Assembly: GCA_016223145.1 (NCBI GenBank)
Contig: JACRPN010000008.1
Span: 236,103 to 300,102, forward strand
DNA: 64,000 nucleotides
Reading direction: 5' to 3'
Source of the DNA: Armatimonadota bacterium
GTDB taxonomy: Bacteria; Armatimonadota; Fimbriimonadia; Fimbriimonadales; Fimbriimonadaceae
Position numbers and translations under genes: made by a program. Under the pieces are notes generated by a model. The model saw nothing but the letters and a program-made list of their open reading frames with translations. It was not told where the DNA came from and searched no databases. Shown here piece after piece: positions 17,239 to 24,630 of the stretch (position 1 is its first letter; the number at the start of each line of letters is the position of its first letter).

Positions 17239-18003
17239 ATGTCGCCATCCGTTGAGCTCTCCGATGAGCATGTCGCCCAGTTCCACGACGAGGGCTACCT
17301 CAAGCTCCCAAACCTGAGCACACCAGAGGAACTTGCGCAAATGAGGGCCGTCTACGACGACCTCTTCGCCGGGCAGGAGGGCGCCGACACGGGCATGCGG
17401 TTTGACCTTGCGGCGCGCGAGAGCGCCAAGCCAAAGCTTCCCCAAGTGCTCGATCCGGGCAAGTTTCGCCCCGAGCTCCGCCAGACCCTGGCTTGGGCCA
17501 ACGCGGGAAGGGTGCTGGAACAGCTTCTGGGCCGAGAGCCCGACTGGAGGGGAGACCACGCGATCCTCAAGCCGGCCGGCTATGGGGTGGCCACGCCATG
17601 GCACCAAGATGAGGCTTACTGGGAGCCCGAGCTCGAACACTCGTCCCTGAGCATCTGGCTGCCACTGCAGGACGTCGACGAGCGGTCGGGGTGCATGTGC
17701 TTCGTGCCCGGATCGCATCGGCTCGACATCCTCCCGCACCAGCCGATCGGCAACGACCCCAAGGTCCATGGCCTGGAGCTCGCTGGTCCAGACCCGAAAG
17801 GCGTGGTGGCTGTGCCGCTCAGGGCCGGGGAGGCCACCGTTCACGGGGGCCGGACCCTCCATTTCGCGCCGCCCAACACTTCTGATGTCCCCCGCCGCGC
17901 TTACATCATGATGGGTGGGCTGGCGGGTAGGCCGTTAGCGGTTCCGAGAAGGTTTCCTTGGCAAGAGCTTCAGAAAGCTGCCGGCGCGCCTGCGAGCGAG
18001 TAG
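17239..18003 (+). CDS. phytanoyl-CoA dioxygenase (PhyH) family protein
   Basis: A 254-residue non-haem iron(II)/2-oxoglutarate dioxygenase-like protein. The metal pair HxD is seen in ATPWHQDEAYW, the distal His in HGGRTLHFAPPNTS, and an Arg for 2-oxoglutarate shortly after (PRRAYIMMG). The conserved middle reads WLPLQDVDERSGCMCFVPGS. The substrate cannot be read from the sequence, because PhyH proteins act on many small molecules. It lies in a plus-strand run 19 bp after namZ. A second PhyH gene lies at 21161-21940. Confidence 0.85.
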   Translation: MSPSVELSDEHVAQFHDEGYLKLPNLSTPEELAQMRAVYDDLFAGQEGADTGMRFDLAARESAKPKLPQVLDPGKFRPELRQTLAWANAGRVLEQLLGREPDWRGDHAILKPAGYGVATPWHQDEAYWEPELEHSSLSIWLPLQDVDERSGCMCFVPGSHRLDILPHQPIGNDPKVHGLELAGPDPKGVVAVPLRAGEATVHGGRTLHFAPPNTSDVPRRAYIMMGGLAGRPLAVPRRFPWQELQKAAGAPASE

Positions 18004-18042
18004 CCGCTTCGAACCGGGTCTGTGCTTCGTCTTTAACCAGAA

Positions 18043-18498
18043 ATGGGTTCTGACCTCATTGTTGCGTTCAAGGTCGGGCTGGCGCTGATGGGCGTGCAGC
18101 CTGGCGTTGCGGCGTCCAAGCCGGTTGACCCCAGGGCGGCCTCGATTCAGGAAGGGGGAAGCCCCGTCGGGCTCCCCGCCAAGCCTGGCGACCGGGTGAC
18201 CGTCGAGTTCGTTGTGTCCACGATGGAGGGCAAGGAGATCGCCAATTCGGCGAAGCGGGGATTGCCCTACACGGTCGCCATCGGCGACCCGGCTTCGAAC
18301 CCGTTTTGGCAGACCGCGCTCGGCTCATGCCGGGTGGGGATGGAGCGAAAGATCATGTTTAGCGCGGAGAACTTCTTCGGAACGGAAGGGGCGCCTCCCG
18401 TGGTGCCGGCGGACACGCCCCTGTTGGGGATCATCCGGATCGTTCGCATCGTGCGTTCCGCGGCCGCCGCGCCGCCTCCCAGCACCGCCCAAAGGTAG
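18043..18498 (+). CDS. FKBP-type peptidyl-prolyl isomerase-like protein
   Basis: A 151-residue protein with an FKBP fold. GDRVTVEFVVSTMEGKEIAN is the first strand pair, SAKRGLPYTVAIGDPASNPFW the flap region, LGSCRVGMERKIMFSAENFF the typical xGMRxGxxRxIxI segment, and the final strand is PLLGIIRIVRI. An N-terminal hydrophobic stretch, VGLALMGVQPGVAA, may be a signal. The family catalyses cis/trans prolyl isomerisation; here the active-site aromatic residues are only partly visible. Ten bp of spacing leads to the ABC exporter permease. Confidence 0.75.
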   Translation: MGSDLIVAFKVGLALMGVQPGVAASKPVDPRAASIQEGGSPVGLPAKPGDRVTVEFVVSTMEGKEIANSAKRGLPYTVAIGDPASNPFWQTALGSCRVGMERKIMFSAENFFGTEGAPPVVPADTPLLGIIRIVRIVRSAAAAPPPSTAQR

Positions 18499-18507
18499 AC
18501 TCGTTCG

Positions 18508-19380
18508 ATGCTTGCGGAACTCAAGGAGCTATGGCGCTTTCGCGAGCTGCTGTACAGCATGGTCGAGCGCGAGCTCAAAATCCGCTATAAGAACAGCTTT
18601 CTCGGCTTCTTTTGGTCACTGCTAAATCCATTAATGACGGTCGCGGTCCTCACGTTCGTTTTTCGTAACTATGTGGGCTATGAGACCAAGAACCTTAGCG
18701 CGTATATCCTCGCCGCCTATCTGCCTTTCGTGTTCTTCCAGATGTCCGTTTTGGATTCGGCACAGTCTGTGCTTTCAAACGTGCAGTTAATCAAGAAAAT
18801 ATACTTTCCGCGCGAAATCCTGCCTTTGGCGCAGATCATTTCGAATTTCATCCACTTGACCTTGGCGTTATTGGTTTTCTTTGGGTACCTGCTCTTCGTC
18901 TACTGGCGCGATCCGACGATTTCTCCGTTCCAGGCCACTTCGTTCTATTTGCCCTTGGTGCTCCTCGTGAACCTTGCCCTTGCAGCGGGGGTAGGGCTTC
19001 TTGTCAGCGCGCTCAACACGTTCTATGAAGATGTCAAGTACATCGTTACCGTCATGCTCTGGATGCTGCTGTTCCTTTGCCCTGTGATGTACTTTAGTGA
19101 GACTGTCTATGCCAAATCGCTGGAGAACGGCCAAGTCGGCATAGGCTACTACCTCTATCACCTGAACCCCGTTGCGATGCTGTGCACCGCGTACCGCAAG
19201 ATCCTGGTCGCGCCGCAGCCGGTGGAGATGAAGGACGCAAGCGGCCATGTGGCCACGCTGCCGGCCCTGCCGATGGACTGGGCGCTCTTTGGAATGACCG
19301 CGCTCACCTCCGTGGTGCTCCTCGTCGTGGGTTACGCCGTTTTCAACCGTCTGAAGTGGCGGTTTGTGGAGAGGCCCTAA
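18508..19380 (+). CDS. ABC-2 type polysaccharide export permease (Wzm/TagG-like)
   Basis: A 290-residue inner-membrane permease with six predicted helices. The opening KIRYKNSFLGFFWSLLNPLM is the diagnostic 'xxRYKxSxLGxxWxxxxP' motif of the TagG/KpsM/Wzm family. It should form a homodimer and move a lipid-linked polysaccharide or teichoic-acid-like polymer across the inner membrane. Its partner ATPase begins 1 bp downstream (stop 19380, GTG 19382). With the glycosyltransferase at 20082 it makes a small export locus. Confidence 0.9.
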   Translation: MLAELKELWRFRELLYSMVERELKIRYKNSFLGFFWSLLNPLMTVAVLTFVFRNYVGYETKNLSAYILAAYLPFVFFQMSVLDSAQSVLSNVQLIKKIYFPREILPLAQIISNFIHLTLALLVFFGYLLFVYWRDPTISPFQATSFYLPLVLLVNLALAAGVGLLVSALNTFYEDVKYIVTVMLWMLLFLCPVMYFSETVYAKSLENGQVGIGYYLYHLNPVAMLCTAYRKILVAPQPVEMKDASGHVATLPALPMDWALFGMTALTSVVLLVVGYAVFNRLKWRFVERP

Positions 19381-19381
19381 G

Positions 19382-20131
19382 GTGGGACCTGCGGCCATCG
19401 AGATCCGGGACCTCCGCAAGGAGTTCTTACTGAGCCATTCGGGGGTGGGCTCGATCAAGACGATGCTCCTTTGGTGGCGTCGGAAGGAAATTGAGCATCT
19501 GGAAGTCCTGAAGGGCCTTTCGCTCGATGTCGCCAAAGGGGAGTCCGTGGCCATCATCGGCAGGAACGGCGCGGGCAAGAGCACCCTGCTTTCGCTCATC
19601 GCCAGGGTGTACAGGCCGACGTCGGGAACGGTCGCCGTCAACGGCAGGATTGCACCGCTTCTCGAGCTCGGCGCGGGGTTTCACCCCGACCTGACCGGCC
19701 TTGAAAACATCTTCTTCAACGGCGTCATTCTTGGCGTTTCACGGGCCGAAATGCGAAAGCGAGTGGAGCCGATCGTGGAGTTTTCGGAGCTTCGAAGGCA
19801 CATTGATGCCCCCGTTCGGACCTATTCCAGCGGGATGCTCGCCAGGCTGGGGTTTGCGGTGGCGGTTCATGTGAGCGCCGACGTCCTGCTCGTGGATGAG
19901 GTGCTCGCCGTCGGTGACGTGGAATTCGAGCAGAAGTGCTACCGCAAGATTGACGAATTTCGCGCCTCGGGCGGGAGCATTTTGTTCGTTTCGCATCAGA
20001 TGGATTCAGTGCGCCGGGTGGCCGATCGGTGCATCTGGCTCAAGTCCGGATTGATCCACGAACAGGGCGCTCCCGCTGAGATCACGGCCCGCTACGAGCG
20101 GGAGGCATCGGCCCCATCCGAGGGGCTTTGA
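19382..20131 (+). CDS. polysaccharide ABC exporter ATPase (Wzt/TagH-like)
   Basis: A 249-residue ATP-binding protein with Walker A GRNGAGKST, signature YSSGM, Walker B VLLVDEVLAVGD and H-loop SILFVSHQMDS. The GAGFHPDLTGLENIFFNG block is typical of the Wzt/TagH/KpsT subfamily. The start is GTG 19382, which has GGAGAGG 7 bp upstream (the upstream TTG at 19364 would overlap the permease gene). It has no C-terminal carbohydrate-binding extension of the Wzt type, so it resembles TagH/KpsT more. Its last 50 bp overlap the opposing glycosyltransferase gene. Confidence 0.9.
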   Translation: MGPAAIEIRDLRKEFLLSHSGVGSIKTMLLWWRRKEIEHLEVLKGLSLDVAKGESVAIIGRNGAGKSTLLSLIARVYRPTSGTVAVNGRIAPLLELGAGFHPDLTGLENIFFNGVILGVSRAEMRKRVEPIVEFSELRRHIDAPVRTYSSGMLARLGFAVAVHVSADVLLVDEVLAVGDVEFEQKCYRKIDEFRASGGSILFVSHQMDSVRRVADRCIWLKSGLIHEQGAPAEITARYEREASAPSEGL

Positions 20132-21002
20132 GCACACGCCAGAAGAGCTTGGCTTGACGCCGGTACCGGGGAACCAGAAACATCGTAAGCAGCGCCGGCA
20201 CCCCCCAAACCAGCATTCTCAGGAGCGCTCCCAGACGGTTCAGCAGCCAGCACACGGCAGACTGTAACGAGCCGCGATGGATGGCAAAATACAGCTCCTT
20301 TCCCCGGTTGTAGAGGGCGACGGAGCGCCACCTTCCGGTGGCGCCGCTCGACCCAAGCTCGTGGACGAAGGTGGCTTCAGGCACGTACAGGATCTTGCCG
20401 TGCCCCCGCAAGCGGCAGCAAAGCTCCGTGTCCTCGCAGTAAAGGAAGAAGCGCTCGTCAAACCGCTCCAAATCACGACGCATCATCAGACAAGCACCCA
20501 TCACCTGCTCGACTTCTGCCGTGGCATCGTGCCGACGGCTGTTCCAATAGGGTGAGAAGAGGGAACTGTTTTGAAAGAGCTTCTCAAGAAGCGACTGCTC
20601 GCAGAAGACCGCCCACAAGGTGAGCCTGTTTGCCGACGAATGCTGGAGCGAGCCGTCCAGGTTCAGAAGCTTGCCTCCGGCCGCAACGACGCTTGGGTCG
20701 GAGAACGCTTCCGCGAGCCGCGCGATGGCCCCGGGGGAGGCGTAACAGTCGCTGTTCAACAGCAGGACCAGCTCTCCCGAAGCAAGCTCGATTCCTTGGT
20801 TGTTTGCCGCGCCAAAGCCTCGGTTGTCGGCGTTGCGAATCAGCTTCGCGCCTGGAAACTCAGATGCCACCATGTCGGCGGAACCATCTCGCGAGGCGTT
20901 GTCCACGACGATCGCGTCATGCTCGACCTCGATGGCGGAAAGGCATTGCCGCAGCTTGTCGCGCGTGTTGTAGCTGACCACCACGACGCTGACCTTAGGC
21001 AT
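20082..21002 (-). CDS. family-2 glycosyltransferase (rhamnosyltransferase-like)
   Basis: A 306-residue GT-A-fold enzyme. VVVVSYNTRDKLRQCL opens the nucleotide-binding region, then DAIVVDNASRDGSADMV, NRGFGAANNQGI, LLLNSDCYA (metal-binding DxD-type position), and a central EVEQVMGACLMMRRDLE with FLYCEDTELCCRLR, which resemble WbbL/RfbF-type rhamnosyltransferases. The C-terminus has hydrophobic stretches and a basic end, and probably sits on the inner membrane. The donor sugar is unknown. It is convergent with the ABC ATPase and overlaps it by 50 bp (20082-20131), and probably builds or decorates the exported polymer. Confidence 0.85.
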   Translation of the reverse strand: MPKVSVVVVSYNTRDKLRQCLSAIEVEHDAIVVDNASRDGSADMVASEFPGAKLIRNADNRGFGAANNQGIELASGELVLLLNSDCYASPGAIARLAEAFSDPSVVAAGGKLLNLDGSLQHSSANRLTLWAVFCEQSLLEKLFQNSSLFSPYWNSRRHDATAEVEQVMGACLMMRRDLERFDERFFLYCEDTELCCRLRGHGKILYVPEATFVHELGSSGATGRWRSVALYNRGKELYFAIHRGSLQSAVCWLLNRLGALLRMLVWGVPALLTMFLVPRYRRQAKLFWRVLKAPRMGPMPPARSGP

Positions 21003-21078
21003 GCCGGACGCTCCTGTTCACTGCAGCCTGAGGCAATATGAACGGGACAATCGGGAACGAGACTCGGCGACACGGAGC

Positions 21079-21126
21079 GCAGACTTCCAGTCTGCACCCC
21101 GGATCGCGAGCATCCTTGCTCGCGAT
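21079..21126. repeat. dispersed palindromic unit with two hairpins
   Basis: A first stem GCAGACT/AGTCTGC with a 3-nt loop (21079-21095) is followed by a second stem ATCGCGAGCA/TGCTCGCGAT with a 4-nt loop (21103-21126). One frame would read SADFQSAPR, a peptide signature of a widespread palindromic repeat. The same core GCAGACT...AGTCTGC recurs inside the SRAP gene at 60186-60303. It lies between the glycosyltransferase and the second PhyH gene. Confidence 0.65.
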
Positions 21127-21160
21127 TCCCGGCGATCTGGAGGGCGAATTCAGAGCCAAA

Positions 21161-21940
21161 CTAGTCTTTCCAGCCTGCCCGAACGCGCGTGGAGAGGTGG
21201 TTCCAGCCGCATAAGGGGAGGCGCTCGTCGCAGTGGTGGTTGCCGTCCTCGACCCGGTCGTCGCCGGCATGGACTTGGACGAGCACCGTCTTGCGAGCCT
21301 TTTGCGAGGTGTTCGGCATGGAGCCGTGGATGAGGAAGTAATGGAACCAGACCACGTCGCCAGGTTCTGCCTCCAGCGCGAGCGCCTCTTCGACCGTGTA
21401 CTTCGAGATCACCTCATGCTGGTGCTGGCCGTGAGAGTCGGCGACTCTGCCCAACTTGTGAGTCCCAGGAACCACGCGAAAACACCCCATTTCGTCGGTG
21501 GCCTCGCTGACGTGGATGATGCCGGCCATCATCGTGTCTTTGAGGGTGGGGAAATAGGTCCAGTCCTGGTGCATGGGGAACGGCGCGCCCCTTTCCGGCG
21601 GCTTTTGAAAGAGCTTGGTGTGGTGGAGGACCACGTCCTCGCCCAGGATCGCCTTGGGGACTTCCAGGAATCTGGGGTCGAGGATGGCACGGAGCCACGC
21701 CGAGGAGAACTGCTGGACGTTGTGGGTGTGGTGGACGATCGTGTCCTTGCCCAGCCGCTCCATTTCGGGCCCGCTCCACCGGGCGTTGATGTCCTCGTTC
21801 GAGCAAAGGAGCTGGTCGACGATCCGGTCGAAGTCCCGTTCGAGCTCGGCAACGCGGGCAGGGTCGAAAACGGCCTTCGCAACATAATAGCCGTCGCGCT
21901 CGAATGCGGTCCTGACTTCCTGCGGGTTCACGGCGTGCAT
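21161..21940 (-). CDS. phytanoyl-CoA dioxygenase (PhyH) family protein
   Basis: A 259-residue non-haem iron dioxygenase-like protein, a different subfamily from the copy at 17239. Metal ligands HxD are in PFPMHQDWTYFPT and the distal His is in VWFHYFLIHGSMPNTS, followed by Arg in KARKTVLVQVH. The N-terminal half includes FERDGYYVAKAVFDPARVAE, typical of the family. Start 21940 is used, because further upstream the frame continues through what looks like non-coding sequence. The gene is transcribed away from the PEP-CTERM protease gene. Confidence 0.85.
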   Translation of the reverse strand: MHAVNPQEVRTAFERDGYYVAKAVFDPARVAELERDFDRIVDQLLCSNEDINARWSGPEMERLGKDTIVHHTHNVQQFSSAWLRAILDPRFLEVPKAILGEDVVLHHTKLFQKPPERGAPFPMHQDWTYFPTLKDTMMAGIIHVSEATDEMGCFRVVPGTHKLGRVADSHGQHQHEVISKYTVEEALALEAEPGDVVWFHYFLIHGSMPNTSQKARKTVLVQVHAGDDRVEDGNHHCDERLPLCGWNHLSTRVRAGWKD

Positions 21941-22060
21941 GGGGGAGAAGATACCTGTCCCTCGAAGCTCCGGCAACGCCTTTCCTGCCGGGCTACCCAG
22001 GAGCCGAGGTTTGTCTGGGCCATTGTTCGTGGAGCACCAGCGTCTCGTTGCAAGAAGTGC

Positions 22061-22089
22061 TTGGAATTCTTTACGATTCTGTGTACTAT
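22061..22089 (+). promoter_or_regulatory. candidate housekeeping promoter for the PEP-CTERM protease
   Basis: TTGGAA and TACTAT separated by 17 bp resemble -35 and -10 elements, and lie 59 bp upstream of the ATG at 22148. The region is AT-richer than its surroundings. This is a pattern match only. Confidence 0.35.
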
Positions 22090-22147
22090 GGATATGGGCG
22101 TGCTCGTTTGATCGCGCCATTGATTTCCCAAAAAGGAGTGTGTAGTG

Positions 22148-23389
22148 ATGCGGAAGCAATTGGGCCGATTGGCCTGGCTGACAGCCTGTGGGGCTGTCCT
22201 CTGTGGGCAAGCACTGGGTTTCGGTGTCTTCACTTTGACAGCGGGACGTAAGGACTATGCCAACCGATATGACGTTGCGGGGCAGCTCATGTATGCGGGC
22301 CAGAGCAACGCGAATACCTACGCCTTTGGCAAGTGGGCTGCGTTCAACGCCTTGCCGCCAAACGTGACGAATGCGATGGTCACGTCCGCCTTGAGCACGG
22401 CAACGAACACCTGGTCCCAATGGGCCAATGTGAGCTATGACAACTCGGGCCTCAATGCGGCCGGAACGGGCCTCCTCAGGTTGCGATACGACTCGACCAA
22501 AGCAACCGGGGCGCACGCTTACGCCTTCGTTGGCGGGACTGCGGGCGAAGTGGGCTATGCCGAGATCGTCTACGGCGTCCGGCCCCAGGCCGGTGTCAAC
22601 TGGAATGCCACGAACTTCGCATGGACGATGATGCATGAGATGGGCCACACCCTGGGCCTCGTCGACCTCTATGAGAACCAGACGGAGGACTTTGCGGACC
22701 ACCCGATCAACGAGAACGCAAACCCGAATCTCACTGCGTCCTCGACGCAAGACAACGTGATGCATCGGTACAACAACGGCAATAACTACGGGAACGACCC
22801 GACAACAGGGATCGACAACGACGAGATCTTCGGTGTTTCCTACTTGTGGGGCTCCAACACGAGCCAGATTTTCACGGGCGAATTGGCGGCGGCCTTCAAC
22901 GGCAATGGAAGGCGAGGATCGGCGAACCACCATGGCCAACAGACGGCGGGATGGTGGACCTACCGAGGCACCTTCGGGAGCTACCTTCTCACCGAGAAGC
23001 CTTACGTCGACATCGACTTTCTGGGCTACACGGGAGACTTCACCGGGTCCATCTTGAGCGATGAGGCCGCAGCATGGGAGTATGTGGGGAATCAGGGCGG
23101 AGGCGTCGAGCGCTTTCGCGTGAACAAGGCCGGAATCAAGGGGAACTTCATCCTTAAGCTCAAGAGCCGCTATCTACAGGAGCGTCGTGTCGACGCCAAG
23201 GTGGTTACCGGTGGAAACGGAGTGAGCTTCACCCTTGCCCCGAATCTGAATGGCCTCACCTACGAACAGAACATCCTTGGCGGAAGGTCGTTTGCGAAGG
23301 TCTACGGGCCGGTTCCCGAGCCTTCAGCGATCGCAGTTCTTGGAATCGGCTGCTTGGCTTTCTTGCGGCGAAGGCGAAGGCTCGGCTAG
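22148..23389 (+). CDS. PEP-CTERM secreted zinc metalloprotease (matrixin-like)
   Basis: A 413-residue exported protein. MRKQLGRLAWLTACGAVLCG is the signal; the start is ATG 22148, with GGAG 9 bp before (GTG 22145 is an alternative). The extended zinc site is WTMMHEMGHTLGLVDLY, i.e. HExxHxxGxxD, followed by an apparent Met-turn region DNVMHRYNN. This places it near the matrixin/metzincin group. A C-terminal beta-rich domain follows, then PVPEPSAIAVLGIGCLAFLR and a basic end, a PEP-CTERM sorting signal. It would be displayed on or released from the surface and may process other exported proteins. No propeptide Cys switch was recognised. Confidence 0.85.
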   Translation: MRKQLGRLAWLTACGAVLCGQALGFGVFTLTAGRKDYANRYDVAGQLMYAGQSNANTYAFGKWAAFNALPPNVTNAMVTSALSTATNTWSQWANVSYDNSGLNAAGTGLLRLRYDSTKATGAHAYAFVGGTAGEVGYAEIVYGVRPQAGVNWNATNFAWTMMHEMGHTLGLVDLYENQTEDFADHPINENANPNLTASSTQDNVMHRYNNGNNYGNDPTTGIDNDEIFGVSYLWGSNTSQIFTGELAAAFNGNGRRGSANHHGQQTAGWWTYRGTFGSYLLTEKPYVDIDFLGYTGDFTGSILSDEAAAWEYVGNQGGGVERFRVNKAGIKGNFILKLKSRYLQERRVDAKVVTGGNGVSFTLAPNLNGLTYEQNILGGRSFAKVYGPVPEPSAIAVLGIGCLAFLRRRRRLG

Positions 23390-24324
23390 GCCGTAGGGAA
23401 CAGCTTGATAGCTTCCGGAGATCCGGGCTCCAGGCCCGCGCGGCGGAAGGCTTCCAGAGCCTGGGCCATGGCGTTTTCCGTTTCGGCTCGCATTGCTCTT
23501 GTGTAGGGGCGGCCTTCATCGTCGGTGGCCAGCGCGCCCAGCGCCGTTGCCAACGCTTCGGCTACTTGAAAACAGGCGTTCAGCGACGTTACCGGGTCTG
23601 GATTGGTGGGCACGTTGAAGCCGACGCCGATAGCCTCGTGCTGACGATCCGCCCGCGCACCGTCGAGGCCAAACGAAACGCCATCGTCCCAGGAGGCTAC
23701 GGAAAGCAGAGGCAGGCTCCACCCGGGCGCGCGCCAAACGAACGCGCCGTTGGCGGCAAGGTCAAGGCCAAGCGCGGCGCAGGTGCGCCAGATCTGGCGC
23801 TCGGAGAGAGTGCTTGTGCCCGAGATCACACCCACCTCAAAGCCAATATCCAGAGCTTCCTGCCTTTGCTTCAGGTCGGCGACCTTGCGATCGACGTCCT
23901 GGGGCAAGGGCATCGGCATCGCTCTTCGATCGAGACTCTTGGCAAAGGGCTCGGCGGCATGGACGAGCCGCGCGCAAGCATTGGCGCTCAGGGTTCCCTT
24001 TGCGCTCAGGTAATCCCAGCAGAGCACCAGAGAGTCGAGCGTTGCCGCCTTCTCGGGCCTTGTCGGGGAGCGCCAACCAGAGTCGGAAGCGTCCATGACG
24101 AAGACTTCAGGGTAGCCGAGGCCCGAGCGCCAGGGCTCGTCGAGCACCGCCAGGGCAGGAGCCGCCTTCATGGACCGTGGACCGACGATTTCGATCTGGA
24201 ACTGGACCATCGGCAGGGGGCCGGTCTTGGGGATCGGCAACCGGAGGGCGTCTGAGTTCAATGCGATGGCTGGGTCGCATTCGAGCGGGGCTCCGAAGAG
24301 GTCAACAAGTTCTGAAGAGTCCAT
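23386..24324 (-). CDS. ZipA C-terminal-like protein
   Basis: A 312-residue soluble protein, not a familiar one for this phylum. The C-terminal half follows the pattern of ZipA-C/FtsZ-binding domains as I recall it from beta-proteobacteria: FEVGVIS near the domain start, WRTCAALGLDLAANGAFVWR, then GFNVPTNPDPVTSLNACFQV, and LATDDEGRPYTRAMRAETE, closing with AGLEPGSPEAIKLF. The match covers the order and most key positions of the family. No N-terminal membrane anchor is present, unlike true ZipA. The function may be different from FtsZ tethering. It overlaps the upstream convergent gene by 4 bp. An alternative is that this is a general ferredoxin-like domain shared with ZipA. Confidence 0.55.
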   Translation of the reverse strand: MDSSELVDLFGAPLECDPAIALNSDALRLPIPKTGPLPMVQFQIEIVGPRSMKAAPALAVLDEPWRSGLGYPEVFVMDASDSGWRSPTRPEKAATLDSLVLCWDYLSAKGTLSANACARLVHAAEPFAKSLDRRAMPMPLPQDVDRKVADLKQRQEALDIGFEVGVISGTSTLSERQIWRTCAALGLDLAANGAFVWRAPGWSLPLLSVASWDDGVSFGLDGARADRQHEAIGVGFNVPTNPDPVTSLNACFQVAEALATALGALATDDEGRPYTRAMRAETENAMAQALEAFRRAGLEPGSPEAIKLFPTA

Positions 24325-24630
24325 GAAGCGGTCTTGAGGTCGATTCTATCCGGGATGGAGGGCAGAGGGAAAGGTCCGAGGTCCGAGGTGCAAGGTCCGG
24401 AATATGGGGTCCGGGGTCTGGTGTTTTGGTGAGAACCACCTCCCCCTTCGAGGGGGAAGCCGGTGCCTGCCCCGGTTCCATCGGGAAGCTTAGCGAGCCG
24501 GGAGAGGGGCCGGTGCGGCGGTTCAGAGTGAAGGAATGAAGAGATGAGGGGATGAGCAGCGGGAAACTACCTCGCTCTTCGCTCTTCGCGCTTGGCGATT
24601 CGCGAAGAGCGAAGTGCGAAAAGCGGCTAT
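24325..24630. other. low-complexity, repeat-rich intergenic stretch
   Basis: 306 bp of short word repeats: GGTCCGAGGT duplicated and varied (24375-24420), CTCCCCCTTCGAGGGGGAAG (an inverted repeat near 24450), GAAGAGATGAGGGGATGAG, and a 14-bp-arm hairpin (24577-24614). The unit resembles the segment that has entered era at 24850-24987. No gene is present. Confidence 0.55.
24577..24614 (-). terminator. hairpin downstream of era
   Basis: CTTCGCTCTTCGCG and CGCGAAGAGCGAAG form a perfect 14-bp stem around a 10-nt loop, starting 16 bp after the era stop codon at 24631 on the minus strand. It fits the 3' end of the GH42-like/era transcript. Confidence 0.5.

Noticed and set aside
18508-20131. Antibiotic or multidrug ABC exporter
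   Set aside because: The permease's N-terminal RYKNSFLGFFWSLLNP motif and the ATPase subfamily pattern point to polysaccharide export.
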